This document shows positions 17,426 to 26,183 of a stretch of 51,668 nt of DNA, piece by piece; positions within the stretch are counted from its first letter, which is position 1, and each line of letters opens with the position of its first letter. This stretch comes from Bdellovibrionales bacterium (GTDB taxonomy: Bacteria; Bdellovibrionota; FAC87; UBA2466), in the NCBI GenBank assembly GCA_009692515.1, contig SHZA01000010.1:1-51668 (forward strand). The letters are read 5' to 3'. The notes beneath the pieces were generated by a model. That model had not been told where the DNA came from and did not search any database. It was given only the letters and a program-made list of their open reading frames with translations. A program made the position numbers and the translations under genes.

Positions 17426-18444
17426 TTAATACCCATGGTTTTTTCTAATTGACTCAATACCCAAGGAGCTACCTCGGTAATTTCCTTATCTAATAAAGCA
17501 CCCGCCGCTTTTTTATGGCCACCACCATGTTCAGTAAGAGTTCTTGCAAAATTAGCCACATCAATACTTCCTCGTGATCGGAAAGACACCTTAGTTTTTC
17601 CAGAAACTAATTCAAAAAACAAAACAGCCACTTCAATACCATGAATTAAAAACATATGATCAATAATGCCCTCGCGATCATCATCGACGGCCTTATATTT
17701 CTGTAAAGTCTTTTGAGAAAGAGAACTCCATATGATCTTTCCATTAGCATTAAGTTCAGAATGGTTTAAAATTTCTGACATCATTTTAAGACTAGAAAAA
17801 CTACGCTCTAACATTCCTCTCTCACCGACCCGAGTAAAATCAAATCCAGTTCGCAATAGAATCGCTGAGAGCTCCATAACCTCAGGGGTCGTATTGGAAT
17901 GTCTAAAAAATCCAGTATCAAATACAAGTCCAAGATAAATAAGTTGAGCAAATTCAGAATCTACCTTTGTCTTAAAGGATTCTGTTTGAGACAAATGATA
18001 CATGAGCTCTGTAGTGGAAGAGGCCATCGGCTCCACAATTCTGATCGTGTAAGGAAACTCAACACTCACTGCATGGTGATCAATGAAAACGGTCGTTTTG
18101 GCCTTTTCAAAAAAGTAACGTACTCGACCGGCCCTATCAATGCCCCCATCTACAATAATAGCCACATCAAAAACGGAGGACTCTTTTGCCGATAAAAAGG
18201 ATTCTGGAGTGTGAACAAACTGAGCGCCTGGAAGAAACTGATATCTGAGAGGGAGGGGTTCATCATTAATAATAAGAACTGAGATCTTGGGGAAACTCTG
18301 CAAAATCATTTGCCGAAGTGCCAATTGCGCTCCAATAGAGTCGCCATCAGCGGCGCCTGGTGAAGTTAGTAAAACTCTAGTAGCTGCCTGTAGAGCCTCT
18401 ATCCATTGCTGAATTTCCACCTTAAATTTTGTACTGTTAATCAT
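17422..18444 (-). CDS. DHH/DHHA1 phosphoesterase (NrnA-like nanoRNase/pAp phosphatase)
   Basis: 340-residue DHH-family enzyme of the NrnA branch, which degrades 2-5-nt RNAs and dephosphorylates pAp, and in some bacteria hydrolyses cyclic-dinucleotide breakdown products. DHH domain: VFIDHHAV near residue 135 is the name motif, and VDGGIDRAGRV is the second acidic motif. DHHA1 domain: GGGHKKAAGALL near the C-terminus. Oddity: the first motif, usually HxxPDGDAIGS, here reads SPGAADGDSIGA (28-39), so the metal-binding His is Pro29 while Asp33 and Asp35 remain. The enzyme might be impaired, or might use a different ligand. The nearby c-di-GMP cyclase makes a link to pGpG turnover attractive but unproven. 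Confidence 0.82.
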   Translation of the reverse strand: MINSTKFKVEIQQWIEALQAATRVLLTSPGAADGDSIGAQLALRQMILQSFPKISVLIINDEPLPLRYQFLPGAQFVHTPESFLSAKESSVFDVAIIVDGGIDRAGRVRYFFEKAKTTVFIDHHAVSVEFPYTIRIVEPMASSTTELMYHLSQTESFKTKVDSEFAQLIYLGLVFDTGFFRHSNTTPEVMELSAILLRTGFDFTRVGERGMLERSFSSLKMMSEILNHSELNANGKIIWSSLSQKTLQKYKAVDDDREGIIDHMFLIHGIEVAVLFFELVSGKTKVSFRSRGSIDVANFARTLTEHGGGHKKAAGALLDKEITEVAPWVLSQLEKTMGIK

Positions 18445-18673
18445 AAAGAGATCTCACCTAAAACTTGAGATCGCTGGATATAACACAAAGGAATTAAAAC
18501 GACTATAAGCGAGAATGGTAAATTACTTTACCCCAACCATTTCAATTGTTTGTACTAATTACGATTAAGCTACCTAACTGTGGAAAAGAGCCTCTTTATG
18601 CTGCTCAAAACTATGAATCTGAGGAGAGAGAGCGTACTATTTTTGAAAGGCTAATCAAAGATAAGGCACTCCC

Positions 18674-19210
18674 ATGCTGAACTATTCACTCAAACCCTTT
18701 ACTCCACCTCCGTCCCCCATTTCTATGGGTGTTGAGTTACTACAATTAGGAGGAGCGCTTCAGATTAGTTTTTGTCTAAAGGGCGCTGTAGATTCGCTAA
18801 AACTACCTCAACCCGTAGAAAATCCAGAACGAAGAGAGGGACTCTTTCATCACACCTGCCTTGAACTTTTTATTCAGAAAGGGAACGATCAATATCTAGA
18901 ATTTAATTTTTCATTTACGGGAGACTGGTGTGTTTTTTATTTTGATGGGTATCGCAAGAAAAGTATGAATCCCATCACTCTTGATTCTACACTATTCGAA
19001 CTCCGCCATATTTCTCATTCACCTTGTGAAGCCTCATTAAAAGTAAATATTCCGGTAAAAAAAATAGACTTTCTGGGAGCTGGGGAAAGTACATTAGGAC
19101 TTAGTGCTGTCTTAGAACATCCTTTTAATATTTTGTCTTACTGGGCATTAGTGCATAACTCTACAAAACCTGATTTTCATCAAGCCAGTAGTTTCATTGC
19201 GAAACTTTAA
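18674..19210 (+). CDS. DOMON-like domain protein
   Basis: A 178-residue single-domain protein matching the small bacterial DOMON-like family: RREGLFHHTCLELFI (about 53-67), YLEFNFSFTGDWCVFYFDGYR, LGLSAVLEH and the C-terminal SYWALVH.....PDFHQ are the conserved blocks. DOMON folds bind haem or sugar, but the function of this subfamily is not established. No signal peptide, so probably cytoplasmic. GATAAGG lies 10-16 bases before the ATG. Its 3' end overlaps the convergent dehydrogenase gene by 17 bp. About 230 bp upstream no clear gene was found. Confidence 0.75.
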   Translation: MLNYSLKPFTPPPSPISMGVELLQLGGALQISFCLKGAVDSLKLPQPVENPERREGLFHHTCLELFIQKGNDQYLEFNFSFTGDWCVFYFDGYRKKSMNPITLDSTLFELRHISHSPCEASLKVNIPVKKIDFLGAGESTLGLSAVLEHPFNILSYWALVHNSTKPDFHQASSFIAKL

Positions 19211-20225
19211 TCACTACCTTTCCAAATTGTTTTCCATCCTCAATATACCGATGGGCTTCAGCAACTTCACTTAGTAAGAATTCTCTATCCACTACCGCTT
19301 TTAGTTTTTTATTTTCTATATGACCCAAAATTTTTTCAAAGTCTTTTTTATTTCCCATGGTAGAACCCAATAGAGATAGTTGTCTAAAAAATAGATGTTT
19401 CAAATCGGTTATTCCCGCACCACCACTAGTGGCTCCGCAGCTAACGAGAGTACCTCCGGAACGAAGGCACCTGATATTTTGCTCCCAAAACACCTGCCCC
19501 ACATGGTCCACAATAATATCTGCTCCACCCAACCAATGGCGTTTAACCTCTTTTGCAAAATCTTTTTCAGTAGAAAGAATTAAAATATCGGCACCCAATG
19601 ATTTTGCTTTTTCCAATTTTTCTTTTCGGCTGGAGGTGACGGCCACTTCGGCTCCAAAAAGTTTGGCAATTTGAATAGCCGCAGTACTCACTCCACTTCC
19701 CGCACCATGAATTAAGACCCTATCCCTTTCCTTAACATTGGCGCGTACGACAAGCATTTGCCACGCAGTCGTAAAAACTAGAGGTACTGCAGCGGCCTCT
19801 TGAAAAGACAGGTGCTTAGGCTTTTTAAACACGTTTCCTACCGATACTGCAACCCACTCTGCCTCAGTCCCTGAAACCTGCTCTCCTAAAATGGCATACT
19901 GTGAACAGAGGCTTTCCCATCCCATTAAACAATGAGAACATTTTTCACAGCTCATTCCGGGATAAATGATCACCTCATCGCCTACATCAAACGCAGTGAC
20001 CCCTTGACCCAATTGAGAAACAATACCCGAAGCATCTCCACCCATAATATGGGGAAAGGCCAACTTTAATCCTGGCCAACCCTCTCTCACCCAAATATCC
20101 AGGTGATTAAGCGCAGAAAATTTAATTTCAATTAAGACTTCACCCTGTTTGGGAAAGGGTTTGGGTAGATCCCCAACCGTTATTTTATCTGTGGAACCAT
20201 TGCTAGTTAAAAATACGGCTCTCAC
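19194..20225 (-). CDS. zinc-type alcohol dehydrogenase / quinone oxidoreductase family protein
   Basis: MDR-superfamily NAD(P)H oxidoreductase. N-terminal GroES-like domain with the entry sequence MGGDASGIV (about 61-69) and a structural-zinc lobe CEKCSHC....LC (Cys94/97/100/108 region). A Rossmann domain follows with HGAGSGVSTAAIQIAK (about 174-189). Length 343 is standard. It starts with GTG overlapping the exchanger stop (GTGA), so the two are one operon. Substrate not predictable; candidates are alcohols, quinones or enoyl thioesters. Confidence 0.85.
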   Translation of the reverse strand: MRAVFLTSNGSTDKITVGDLPKPFPKQGEVLIEIKFSALNHLDIWVREGWPGLKLAFPHIMGGDASGIVSQLGQGVTAFDVGDEVIIYPGMSCEKCSHCLMGWESLCSQYAILGEQVSGTEAEWVAVSVGNVFKKPKHLSFQEAAAVPLVFTTAWQMLVVRANVKERDRVLIHGAGSGVSTAAIQIAKLFGAEVAVTSSRKEKLEKAKSLGADILILSTEKDFAKEVKRHWLGGADIIVDHVGQVFWEQNIRCLRSGGTLVSCGATSGGAGITDLKHLFFRQLSLLGSTMGNKKDFEKILGHIENKKLKAVVDREFLLSEVAEAHRYIEDGKQFGKVVIKVSQ

Positions 20226-21352
20226 TCATTGCGTCCGTAATAACGTTTGGCTAATAATAAAGCCTTCGGAAGTTCTTGGTGTTTCCAAAAAACAAAAAGA
20301 CACTTTATAATTTCGCCAATCGCCCATATCAAATACACCCAAGTAATTACCTCTCGGGTCGACGAAAAAATAAACTGAACAAGCCAAAGAACAAATACAA
20401 GAGCGGCATCACTAATAGAAAATTCAAGATCCATTAAAAGCACACCCACAAGCAAAGACTGCACAATCGTTAATAATAATTCAGCTCTATGAAGAGAATC
20501 TAAGCTAATCGGTTGATAATGTCCGAGCGATAAATTAAATACGATAGGAATCATTCCGGCGAGCATAGTCCATTGGTTGATATTACTTCCCACCATATTC
20601 ATCACTGCCATCGGAGCCTTATTCTTTTGTCTGGCCCAATTAAAGGCAGACACCTTCTCTGGAAATTCAGATAGAAACGGAGCTACCCATTGAATAAAAA
20701 TGAAGGTGGAAATCCCCATACGTATCGACCATTTTTGTAAGGTGTCGATGAAAGGATGAACACTGCAGTAAAGGGCTATACCTCCTATGGTAAAGAGCAG
20801 CCCCACTCCTATTAATTTCGGAACGGGATCTAACTTTACTAATTTTTTTCCAATCCAGGGAAGATCACTTTCCTCCTCTTCGGTATGAGTAGGAAAATCT
20901 TTTAAGATCCATAAATATCTTCCGTAGATAAAAAATAATACTCCAGAGTCAAAAATGGTTAAAGAGCTCTTCGCCCAGATAAAGACAAAATAAAGTATGG
21001 AAATGAACAAGCAGAGAATACTTAAAAAATCTTGGTCATCTAACTTAATCGCCCTGATAAATTTTTTGTTCTTAAATCCTTGAAAAAAGAAATGAACGAA
21101 AAAAATCATGGGCAATCCCAATCCCACGATCAGGCGGAGGGATCCCGTTAGATTGGCAATCATCAGATCTTGCTCTTGTCGCCAAGCAATACTGGCTTCA
21201 ACTGCAAATTCGGGAAGGGTTTGTAGCCAGGCTAAAATACTAAAAGCTAAGGCCCGAGACATAAAAGTTTGGGCCGTTTCTGCCGCCCAACCGATCACAA
21301 ATGCCGCTAACAAGATAACAATTAAACTCCAGCTATCTGTAAGTATCTCCAT
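20222..21352 (-). CDS. sodium/calcium exchanger family membrane protein
   Basis: CaCA-superfamily antiporter of 376 residues with about ten hydrophobic segments in two halves. The duplicated alpha-repeats are recognisable: LPEFAVEASIAW...ANLTGSL (about 46-72) and APFLSEFPEKVSAF...NMVGSNINQW in the second half. Both carry the acidic residue and the GS(N) turn that line the ion path. A charged cytoplasmic loop (THTEEEESD, about 155-163) separates the halves. The first repeat is less canonical (GSL in place of GSN), so ion specificity is open. It leads a two-gene operon with the dehydrogenase. Confidence 0.8.
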   Translation of the reverse strand: MEILTDSWSLIVILLAAFVIGWAAETAQTFMSRALAFSILAWLQTLPEFAVEASIAWRQEQDLMIANLTGSLRLIVGLGLPMIFFVHFFFQGFKNKKFIRAIKLDDQDFLSILCLFISILYFVFIWAKSSLTIFDSGVLFFIYGRYLWILKDFPTHTEEEESDLPWIGKKLVKLDPVPKLIGVGLLFTIGGIALYCSVHPFIDTLQKWSIRMGISTFIFIQWVAPFLSEFPEKVSAFNWARQKNKAPMAVMNMVGSNINQWTMLAGMIPIVFNLSLGHYQPISLDSLHRAELLLTIVQSLLVGVLLMDLEFSISDAALVFVLWLVQFIFSSTREVITWVYLIWAIGEIIKCLFVFWKHQELPKALLLAKRYYGRNE

Positions 21353-21375
21353 GAGTCTCGAACTCCCCCTGTTTT

Positions 21376-21386
21376 AAAGTTAGACA
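21376..21386 (+). repeat. intergenic motif AAAGTTAGACA, copy 2
   Basis: Exact copy between the divergent exchanger and ftsK genes, about 40 bp upstream of a sigma-70-like promoter for ftsK. Followed by GTTT, as in copy 3. Shares the two preceding T bases with copy 1. Confidence 0.45.
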
Positions 21387-21427
21387 GTTTGTGACAAGAT
21401 TGAGCTTAGGCACGGCTCTAAATCAAA

Positions 21428-21456
21428 TTGCCAGTTAAATTCCCCCTAATTATTAC
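21428..21456 (+). promoter_or_regulatory. candidate ftsK promoter
   Basis: TTGCCA (21428-21433), 17-bp spacer, TATTAC (21451-21456), about 67 bp before the first possible ftsK start. Same -35 sequence and spacing as the ferritin-gene candidate at 25467-25495. Confidence 0.4.
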
Positions 21457-21522
21457 CTTTTTTGGGTTGTTTGTCACAGCCAAAGACGGCATCTGCTTTG
21501 CAGCCTTAAGGAAACGCCACAG

Positions 21523-23658
21523 GTGGTTAATGAGAGAGATCTGCTCTCCCTTTTTGATTTGAGGAACGTTGGAATGAATAAATTACGCCAAGCTATGAGC
21601 ATGTTATTTTACCGGCCAAGCAAACAGGTATCTGAAAGTAAGGTTCAAGATCATACTTCGCGTGAAATCAAAGGTAGTATCTATACGCTATTGTCTCTGT
21701 TTCTTTTAGTGGCAGTAACCTCCTATATTCCGCTTGATACTTTTAATATTTTTAACGGCCGCATCGACCATATTAATAATATGGGTGGCCTTGTAGGGGC
21801 CATTTTAAGTGAGTTATTTTTAGGCTCGCTTGGAGTGATGGGCTACGGCAGTATTATTCTTGCCACATGGATTGCCTATTTAGCCTTTCGAGGGGACTCC
21901 ATAAAATCTCAATGGATGCCCATTCTCGGGTTTATTCTTTCTACCTTTCTAGGTGCTTTAGGCTGTCGTCTCATTTGGGGAGCTGAAGCTGCCGAGGTTA
22001 GCCTTCTTCAAGGTGGATTGGCAGGTCGCTATATCGGCTCTGCTCTAGAGAAAATTTTCAATACCACGGGCGCTCTTATTATGGTGAGTGGGGCCTTTAT
22101 AATCACTTTAATATTCACGACACACCTATCTATGTTGGAATTTACTCATAAGATATTCGGCTATTCTGAGGAGGACGAAAGCGATAAAGACGAAAAGAAG
22201 GAAAATAATAGCTCTGAAATAGAAAAACTTTCAGCCGTAAAAAAGATAGCATCTTTCCAAGAGAATACCAAAGGTACGACTGCTGCCATTCCCATCAAAA
22301 CCATTCCTGTTAAAAGTAAACGGAGTCGCGGTAAAAAGAAGGATACCGAAAGCATAAATGAGGAGGAGACAGCCCTCTTGGAACCCACATTCGATATTAC
22401 TACGACCGAATCCAAAGAGCCCATTTCAAACATTTTCACTATTCAGAATATGATTCCCTTTAAAGGAACTTACTCATTACCTTCAACTCGATTACTCAAA
22501 GGGCCTGCAAATAATCCCAGAAAAATGACTAAGAGCGAGATAAAAGAAAATAGTCAGAAGCTTTGTGAGCACCTCCTATCTTTTCAAATCACAGGAGAGA
22601 TCACTGCAGTATCGCAAGGGCCTGTGGTCACCACTTATGAATACAAACCTAGTGCTGGAATTAAACTAAGTAAAATAGCGGCCTTACAAAAAGACCTCGG
22701 CGTTGTGTTGGGAACTAGAGAATTAAGAATTGTAGCCCCTATTCCAGGAAAAACGGTGGTGGGTATTGAAGTTCCCCTAGTACAATCGGAAACTATTGCA
22801 CTCAGAGACTGCCTTAACGAAAAAGATTATATCGATAAAAAATTGCGCCTCCCTATAGCGCTTGGAAGAACTACAGATGGCAATGCGGTATTTGCAGATT
22901 TAGTTTCCATGCCTCATCTGTTAGTAGCGGGTGCCACAGGCTCTGGAAAATCGGTATTCATTAACTCTTTAATCATGAGTTTTCTTTTTAGAATGTCTCC
23001 TCAACAACTTCGTTTGATCTTGGTGGATCCCAAAATGCTAGAGTTAAATGTATTTGATGGGCTGCCCCATCTGATCAGCAATGTGATTACCGATAATAAG
23101 ATCGCCTTTAATGCTCTTAGTTGGGCCGTCTGGGAAATGGATCGTCGCTATGGCCTTATGGCAAAGACAGGTTCCAAAAATATTGACTCTTATAATGAAA
23201 AACAAAAATCTTCGATAGAGAAGCTTCCTTTGATTGTTATTGTGGTTGATGAGTTAGCTGATCTTATGATGTCAGGTGGAGAACAGGTTGAAATTGCCAT
23301 TACTCGGTTAGCACAAAAAGCTCGTGCCGCTGGAATTCACTTGGTGATTGCTACTCAAAGACCGTCAACAGATGTCATCACAGGTCTAATCAAGGCGAAT
23401 ATCCCTTCAAGACTATCTTTTAAGGTCCCCTCAGGAATCGACTCTAGAACGATATTGGATACCTCTGGAGCCGAAGAGTTAATCGGTCGAGGAGATTGCT
23501 TGATGATTCAACCTGCGGTGCCCTTACGCAGACTACATGGAACATTTGTGACTGAAGATGAATTAAAGAAAACGGTGAAATATTGTATTGATGGAAATGA
23601 TTACTCAGAAAACTACATCGATTTTTCAGGACTCAATCCAGAGGCAGAGGAAAAATAA
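21523..23658 (+). CDS. ftsK: DNA translocase FtsK/SpoIIIE, without gamma domain
   Basis: Septal DNA pump that clears chromosome from the division site. N-terminal membrane domain with four or five hydrophobic segments (about 50-205), a charged low-complexity linker (about 210-310), then the alpha/beta motor with Walker A GATGSGKS (470-477) and Walker B IVIVVDELAD. The ATRPSTDVI..ANIPSR block typical of FtsK follows. The protein ends about 40 residues after the last motor motif, so the winged-helix gamma domain that reads KOPS/SRS and activates XerCD is absent. Start GTG 21523 has AAGGA ten bases upstream; ATG 21574 (GAGGAA upstream) is an alternative. Confidence 0.93.
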   Translation: MVNERDLLSLFDLRNVGMNKLRQAMSMLFYRPSKQVSESKVQDHTSREIKGSIYTLLSLFLLVAVTSYIPLDTFNIFNGRIDHINNMGGLVGAILSELFLGSLGVMGYGSIILATWIAYLAFRGDSIKSQWMPILGFILSTFLGALGCRLIWGAEAAEVSLLQGGLAGRYIGSALEKIFNTTGALIMVSGAFIITLIFTTHLSMLEFTHKIFGYSEEDESDKDEKKENNSSEIEKLSAVKKIASFQENTKGTTAAIPIKTIPVKSKRSRGKKKDTESINEEETALLEPTFDITTTESKEPISNIFTIQNMIPFKGTYSLPSTRLLKGPANNPRKMTKSEIKENSQKLCEHLLSFQITGEITAVSQGPVVTTYEYKPSAGIKLSKIAALQKDLGVVLGTRELRIVAPIPGKTVVGIEVPLVQSETIALRDCLNEKDYIDKKLRLPIALGRTTDGNAVFADLVSMPHLLVAGATGSGKSVFINSLIMSFLFRMSPQQLRLILVDPKMLELNVFDGLPHLISNVITDNKIAFNALSWAVWEMDRRYGLMAKTGSKNIDSYNEKQKSSIEKLPLIVIVVDELADLMMSGGEQVEIAITRLAQKARAAGIHLVIATQRPSTDVITGLIKANIPSRLSFKVPSGIDSRTILDTSGAEELIGRGDCLMIQPAVPLRRLHGTFVTEDELKKTVKYCIDGNDYSENYIDFSGLNPEAEEK

Positions 23659-23667
23659 TCCTATCCC

Positions 23668-24432
23668 TTAATTCCAAAATGGACCTTCCTGTTTTTTTGT
23701 ATTTTTATCGTTCACAATCAAAGTAAATTGTCGTTTCAGTTTATCTCTTTCTTGATCTTTTTTAGACTGTCCAGATTTAGGCCCTCTTGGGCGCAGGTAG
23801 CGAAAGTAAAGATAAACAGCCCCTACAAACATTCCTCCAATATGGGCAAAGTGTGCCACATTATCCTGAGCACTAGATTCTACTCCTGTAATCAATTCAA
23901 CTAAGGCCATCACTAAAACAAAATATTTTGCTTTCATTGGAAAAACAAAAAACACCAAAAAATATCGTTCTCCAAAGAAAATGCCATAGGCAGCTAAAAT
24001 CCCAAAAATAGCGCCACTAGCTCCTATGATGGGATGACTTAACTTAGTCACATCTGAAAAAATAAGATTCACACCATAATTAAAAATACCCGCGCCAATA
24101 CCACAGAGTAAAAAATAGAAAAGAAAATGATTTCTTCCAAGTTTAGATTCTATTTCAGATCCGAAATACCAAAGAATTAACATATTCAATAGTAGGTGCA
24201 GAGGGTGACCGTGCATAAAAATATAGGTCACAAATTGCCAAATCCAGCCCTTTTCTTTGATAAGAGCAGGAACCAATCCTAATAGTTCCTTTAAATAAAA
24301 ATCGTGAAATTGAAATCCTAGGTGTGTCACCACAAAATCGATGAGATACATCACCACGCAGGCAATAATAATATTCTTCGTTACTAAAGTCAGTGGGGGC
24401 ACAGGGCTGAGTTGGTCGTATCTTGAGTCCAT
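23668..24432 (-). CDS. rhomboid-family intramembrane serine protease
   Basis: Six-helix membrane protease. The catalytic dyad is Ser139 in GASGAIFG and His197 in AHFAHIGG. The oxyanion-hole Asn83 lies in HPLHLLLNMLILW, with its conserved His residues. The 254-residue chain ends in a soluble, Lys-rich tail of about 45 residues (from about 210). Rhomboids cut transmembrane segments of substrate proteins; the substrate is unknown. It converges on ftsK with a 9-bp gap and follows the epimerase gene by 9 bp on the same strand. Confidence 0.92.
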   Translation of the reverse strand: MDSRYDQLSPVPPLTLVTKNIIIACVVMYLIDFVVTHLGFQFHDFYLKELLGLVPALIKEKGWIWQFVTYIFMHGHPLHLLLNMLILWYFGSEIESKLGRNHFLFYFLLCGIGAGIFNYGVNLIFSDVTKLSHPIIGASGAIFGILAAYGIFFGERYFLVFFVFPMKAKYFVLVMALVELITGVESSAQDNVAHFAHIGGMFVGAVYLYFRYLRPRGPKSGQSKKDQERDKLKRQFTLIVNDKNTKKQEGPFWN

Positions 24433-24441
24433 AATATTTTT

Positions 24442-24852
24442 CTATTCGTTAATTTCTTCTAACTCTACTAATACTCCCCCCATACTTTGGGGATGAATAA
24501 AAAGAGCCTTTCCTCGGGCCGCTTTTCTTATTCCCGGTGATAGAATTTCAAAACCTGATTGTACTAGAAGAGCCTGCCACTTCTCAATCTCTCTTACTAC
24601 AAAACTCACATGGTGAATTCCACCGTGGGGCCGTTTGAGTAAAAACTTTGAAATAGGAGAATCGGGTTGGGTGGGTTCCAGTAACTCTAAACGAAAGTGT
24701 TCAGACACATTAACGGGAAGCATGGCAGCTCTAACTTTCTCGGTGGGCACTTCGTGAGTTTCAGCTATCTGTAGGGACAACACCTTGAGCCTCTCCGCTA
24801 CGGCTATAATAGAAGGACATGCAATGGCAATGTGGGATAGCTCTAATTTCAT
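24442..24852 (-). CDS. mce: methylmalonyl-CoA epimerase
   Basis: VOC-fold metalloenzyme that interconverts (2R)- and (2S)-methylmalonyl-CoA in propionate/branched-chain metabolism. Metal ligands fit the His in ELSHIAIA, the His in GGIHHVSFVV and the C-terminal Glu in VLVELEE. The ATG at 24852 gives the usual start (MKLELSHIAIA); an in-frame TTG at 24891 overlaps the upstream stop (TTGA) and would add 13 residues. No mutase gene is in the window. Family assignment good; substrate inferred. Confidence 0.82.
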   Translation of the reverse strand: MKLELSHIAIACPSIIAVAERLKVLSLQIAETHEVPTEKVRAAMLPVNVSEHFRLELLEPTQPDSPISKFLLKRPHGGIHHVSFVVREIEKWQALLVQSGFEILSPGIRKAARGKALFIHPQSMGGVLVELEEINE

Positions 24853-24887
24853 ATCATCACTTTCTTTCAAGCAGGAAGAATCGTCCG

Positions 24888-25364
24888 TCAATTTTCTTCT
24901 TGAAATCCACTTGGACTTCTCATTTGCTCCTCGATCAGAGGGTTAGGCGCATTTTTTAGAGGGATATTTTGCTTTTTTTCGACGTCGTCGTAATTATCTT
25001 GAATTTCCTTTTTAGAGTTCGTCATATCTTTCTTAAAACACTCCTGAAACTTTGCATAATTTTGATTTTTTAAACCATCACATTTACTAATAGCTCTTTG
25101 TCTAGTCTCTGTATTGTAATCAGGATCTGCCGCGTAGGCACGTCCTTTGGGAGTTTGAGTGTTTTCTGACGCTTGAGGGGTGGGTTTAAAAAAATCGGCA
25201 TCAAAAACCTGAATAGCCCCCGGATTTAGACGGTTAAAGGCTCCATTAGACTGAGAAGGTCCCTGTTGGGGATAGTTTCCCGTAGGAGGAGCCCCCACAG
25301 GTTGTGAGACCTCAGCAAAGATAACTTGGGTTAATACACATATCCCCCAAAAAACATGTCTCAT
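24888..25364 (-). CDS. secreted hypothetical protein (158 aa)
   Basis: No family recognised. A signal peptide (MRHVFWGICVLTQVIFA) is followed by a Pro/Gln/Gly-rich disordered segment (about 20-75), then a helical, charged C-terminal part with two Cys (KCDGLKNQ and FQECFKKD), 20 residues apart, which could pair. It lies directly upstream of the epimerase and overlaps its possible TTG start. The two functions have no obvious connection. Confidence 0.6.
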   Translation of the reverse strand: MRHVFWGICVLTQVIFAEVSQPVGAPPTGNYPQQGPSQSNGAFNRLNPGAIQVFDADFFKPTPQASENTQTPKGRAYAADPDYNTETRQRAISKCDGLKNQNYAKFQECFKKDMTNSKKEIQDNYDDVEKKQNIPLKNAPNPLIEEQMRSPSGFQEEN

Positions 25365-25466
25365 AAATTAACCAGCCCTTCCTACTTAAGAAACAACTAC
25401 CGTTACCTTACTAGAATAATAATCTCTATTTTATCCGATTGAGACCACCGCATCAATATCCTCGTA

Positions 25467-25495
25467 TTGCCAGATGACATTAAGCCTCGTACCAT
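25467..25495 (+). promoter_or_regulatory. candidate promoter of the ferritin-like gene
   Basis: TTGCCA (25467-25472), 17-bp spacer, TACCAT (25490-25495), about 34 bp before the ATG. A TGTCAAACTT element (25497 onward) lies at the predicted transcript start, one mismatch from the 11-bp intergenic motif on the other strand. No Fur box was recognised. Confidence 0.35.
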
Positions 25496-25528
25496 GTGTC
25501 AAACTTATAGACGCAAGGAGACTTCACA

Positions 25529-25975
25529 ATGGCAAAAACAAAAACAGATAAACCCTCTTCCAATGGAGTTATTGATCATTTAGATCTTATTTTAGAGGCT
25601 GAGTTATCGGGTGTTGTCAGATATTTACATTACAGCTTCATGATTTTTGGGCCCAATAGAATTCCTATCACTAAATGGTTTAGAGACCACGCGATGGAAG
25701 GGATTGCACATGCAGTCACTATCGGAGAAAAAATAACGGCCTTAGGTGGACATCCGTCGATTAAAGTCCAACCGGTTCCCGAAACTAATAATCACAACGT
25801 AATGGAAATTCTAAAAGAAAGCTTAGAGTTTGAACACGACACGCTAAAACTCTACCATGGTCTCCTTGGTAAAATTGAAGGTGATGTCGCATTAGAAGAG
25901 ATGGTTCGTGGTTTAATTCTTGAGGAAACATCCCACATTGAAGAGGTAGAGAAGATGACCCGTTCAATGAAGTAA
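25529..25975 (+). CDS. ferritin-like / bacterioferritin-family protein
   Basis: A four-helix ferritin-like protein of 148 residues. Di-iron ligand candidates are the Glu in LEAELSGVVRYLHY (helix A), MEGIAHAV (E..H, helix B), SLEFEHDTL (helix C) and LEETSHIEE (E..H, helix D), the arrangement of a ferroxidase centre. Shorter than classical bacterioferritin (about 155-160), and the haem-binding Met is not evident. It probably stores or detoxifies iron. It has an AAGGAG ribosome binding site, its own promoter candidate and a terminator-like hairpin, so it is monocistronic. Confidence 0.82.
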   Translation: MAKTKTDKPSSNGVIDHLDLILEAELSGVVRYLHYSFMIFGPNRIPITKWFRDHAMEGIAHAVTIGEKITALGGHPSIKVQPVPETNNHNVMEILKESLEFEHDTLKLYHGLLGKIEGDVALEEMVRGLILEETSHIEEVEKMTRSMK

Positions 25976-25978
25976 AAC

Positions 25979-25989
25979 TGTCTAACTTT
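25979..25989 (-). repeat. intergenic motif AAAGTTAGACA, copy 3
   Basis: Exact copy on the minus strand, starting four bases after the ferritin-gene stop codon. It is followed by GTTT on its own strand. As it reads into the 3' end of a gene, a simple promoter role is unlikely for this copy. Confidence 0.45.
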
Positions 25990-26006
25990 TGGTCACTTTA
26001 TCCATG

Positions 26007-26043
26007 CTTAAAAAGGCGCCCTGAATGGGGCACCCTTTTAAAG
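26007..26043 (+). terminator. hairpin after the ferritin-like gene
   Basis: A long imperfect stem: CTTAAAAAGGCGCCC, loop TGAAT, then GGGGCACCCTTTTAAAG, with the A-tract and T-tract in the stem. Bidirectional terminator-like. Confidence 0.5.
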
Positions 26044-26183
26044 ACTCGCCCAGAAGCGTCACCTAATTCTACCTATTCCTTCAGAACTAGGCTGTAGGCG
26101 ATTGGCGTCAAACTTGCTGAATAGTCGGTAGACAATTCCCCTCCAAGGGGGACTGTTGCCTTAAATTCAGGAGAGCTCTTCGA

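Noticed and set aside
18546-18680. 44-codon plus-strand frame from TTG that looks somewhat protein-like (ESEERERTIFERLIKDK) and overlaps the DOMON gene start
   Set aside because: No ATG or ribosome binding site, no stop-free extension upstream, no recognised family. Could be the remnant of a coupled small gene, but the evidence is too thin.
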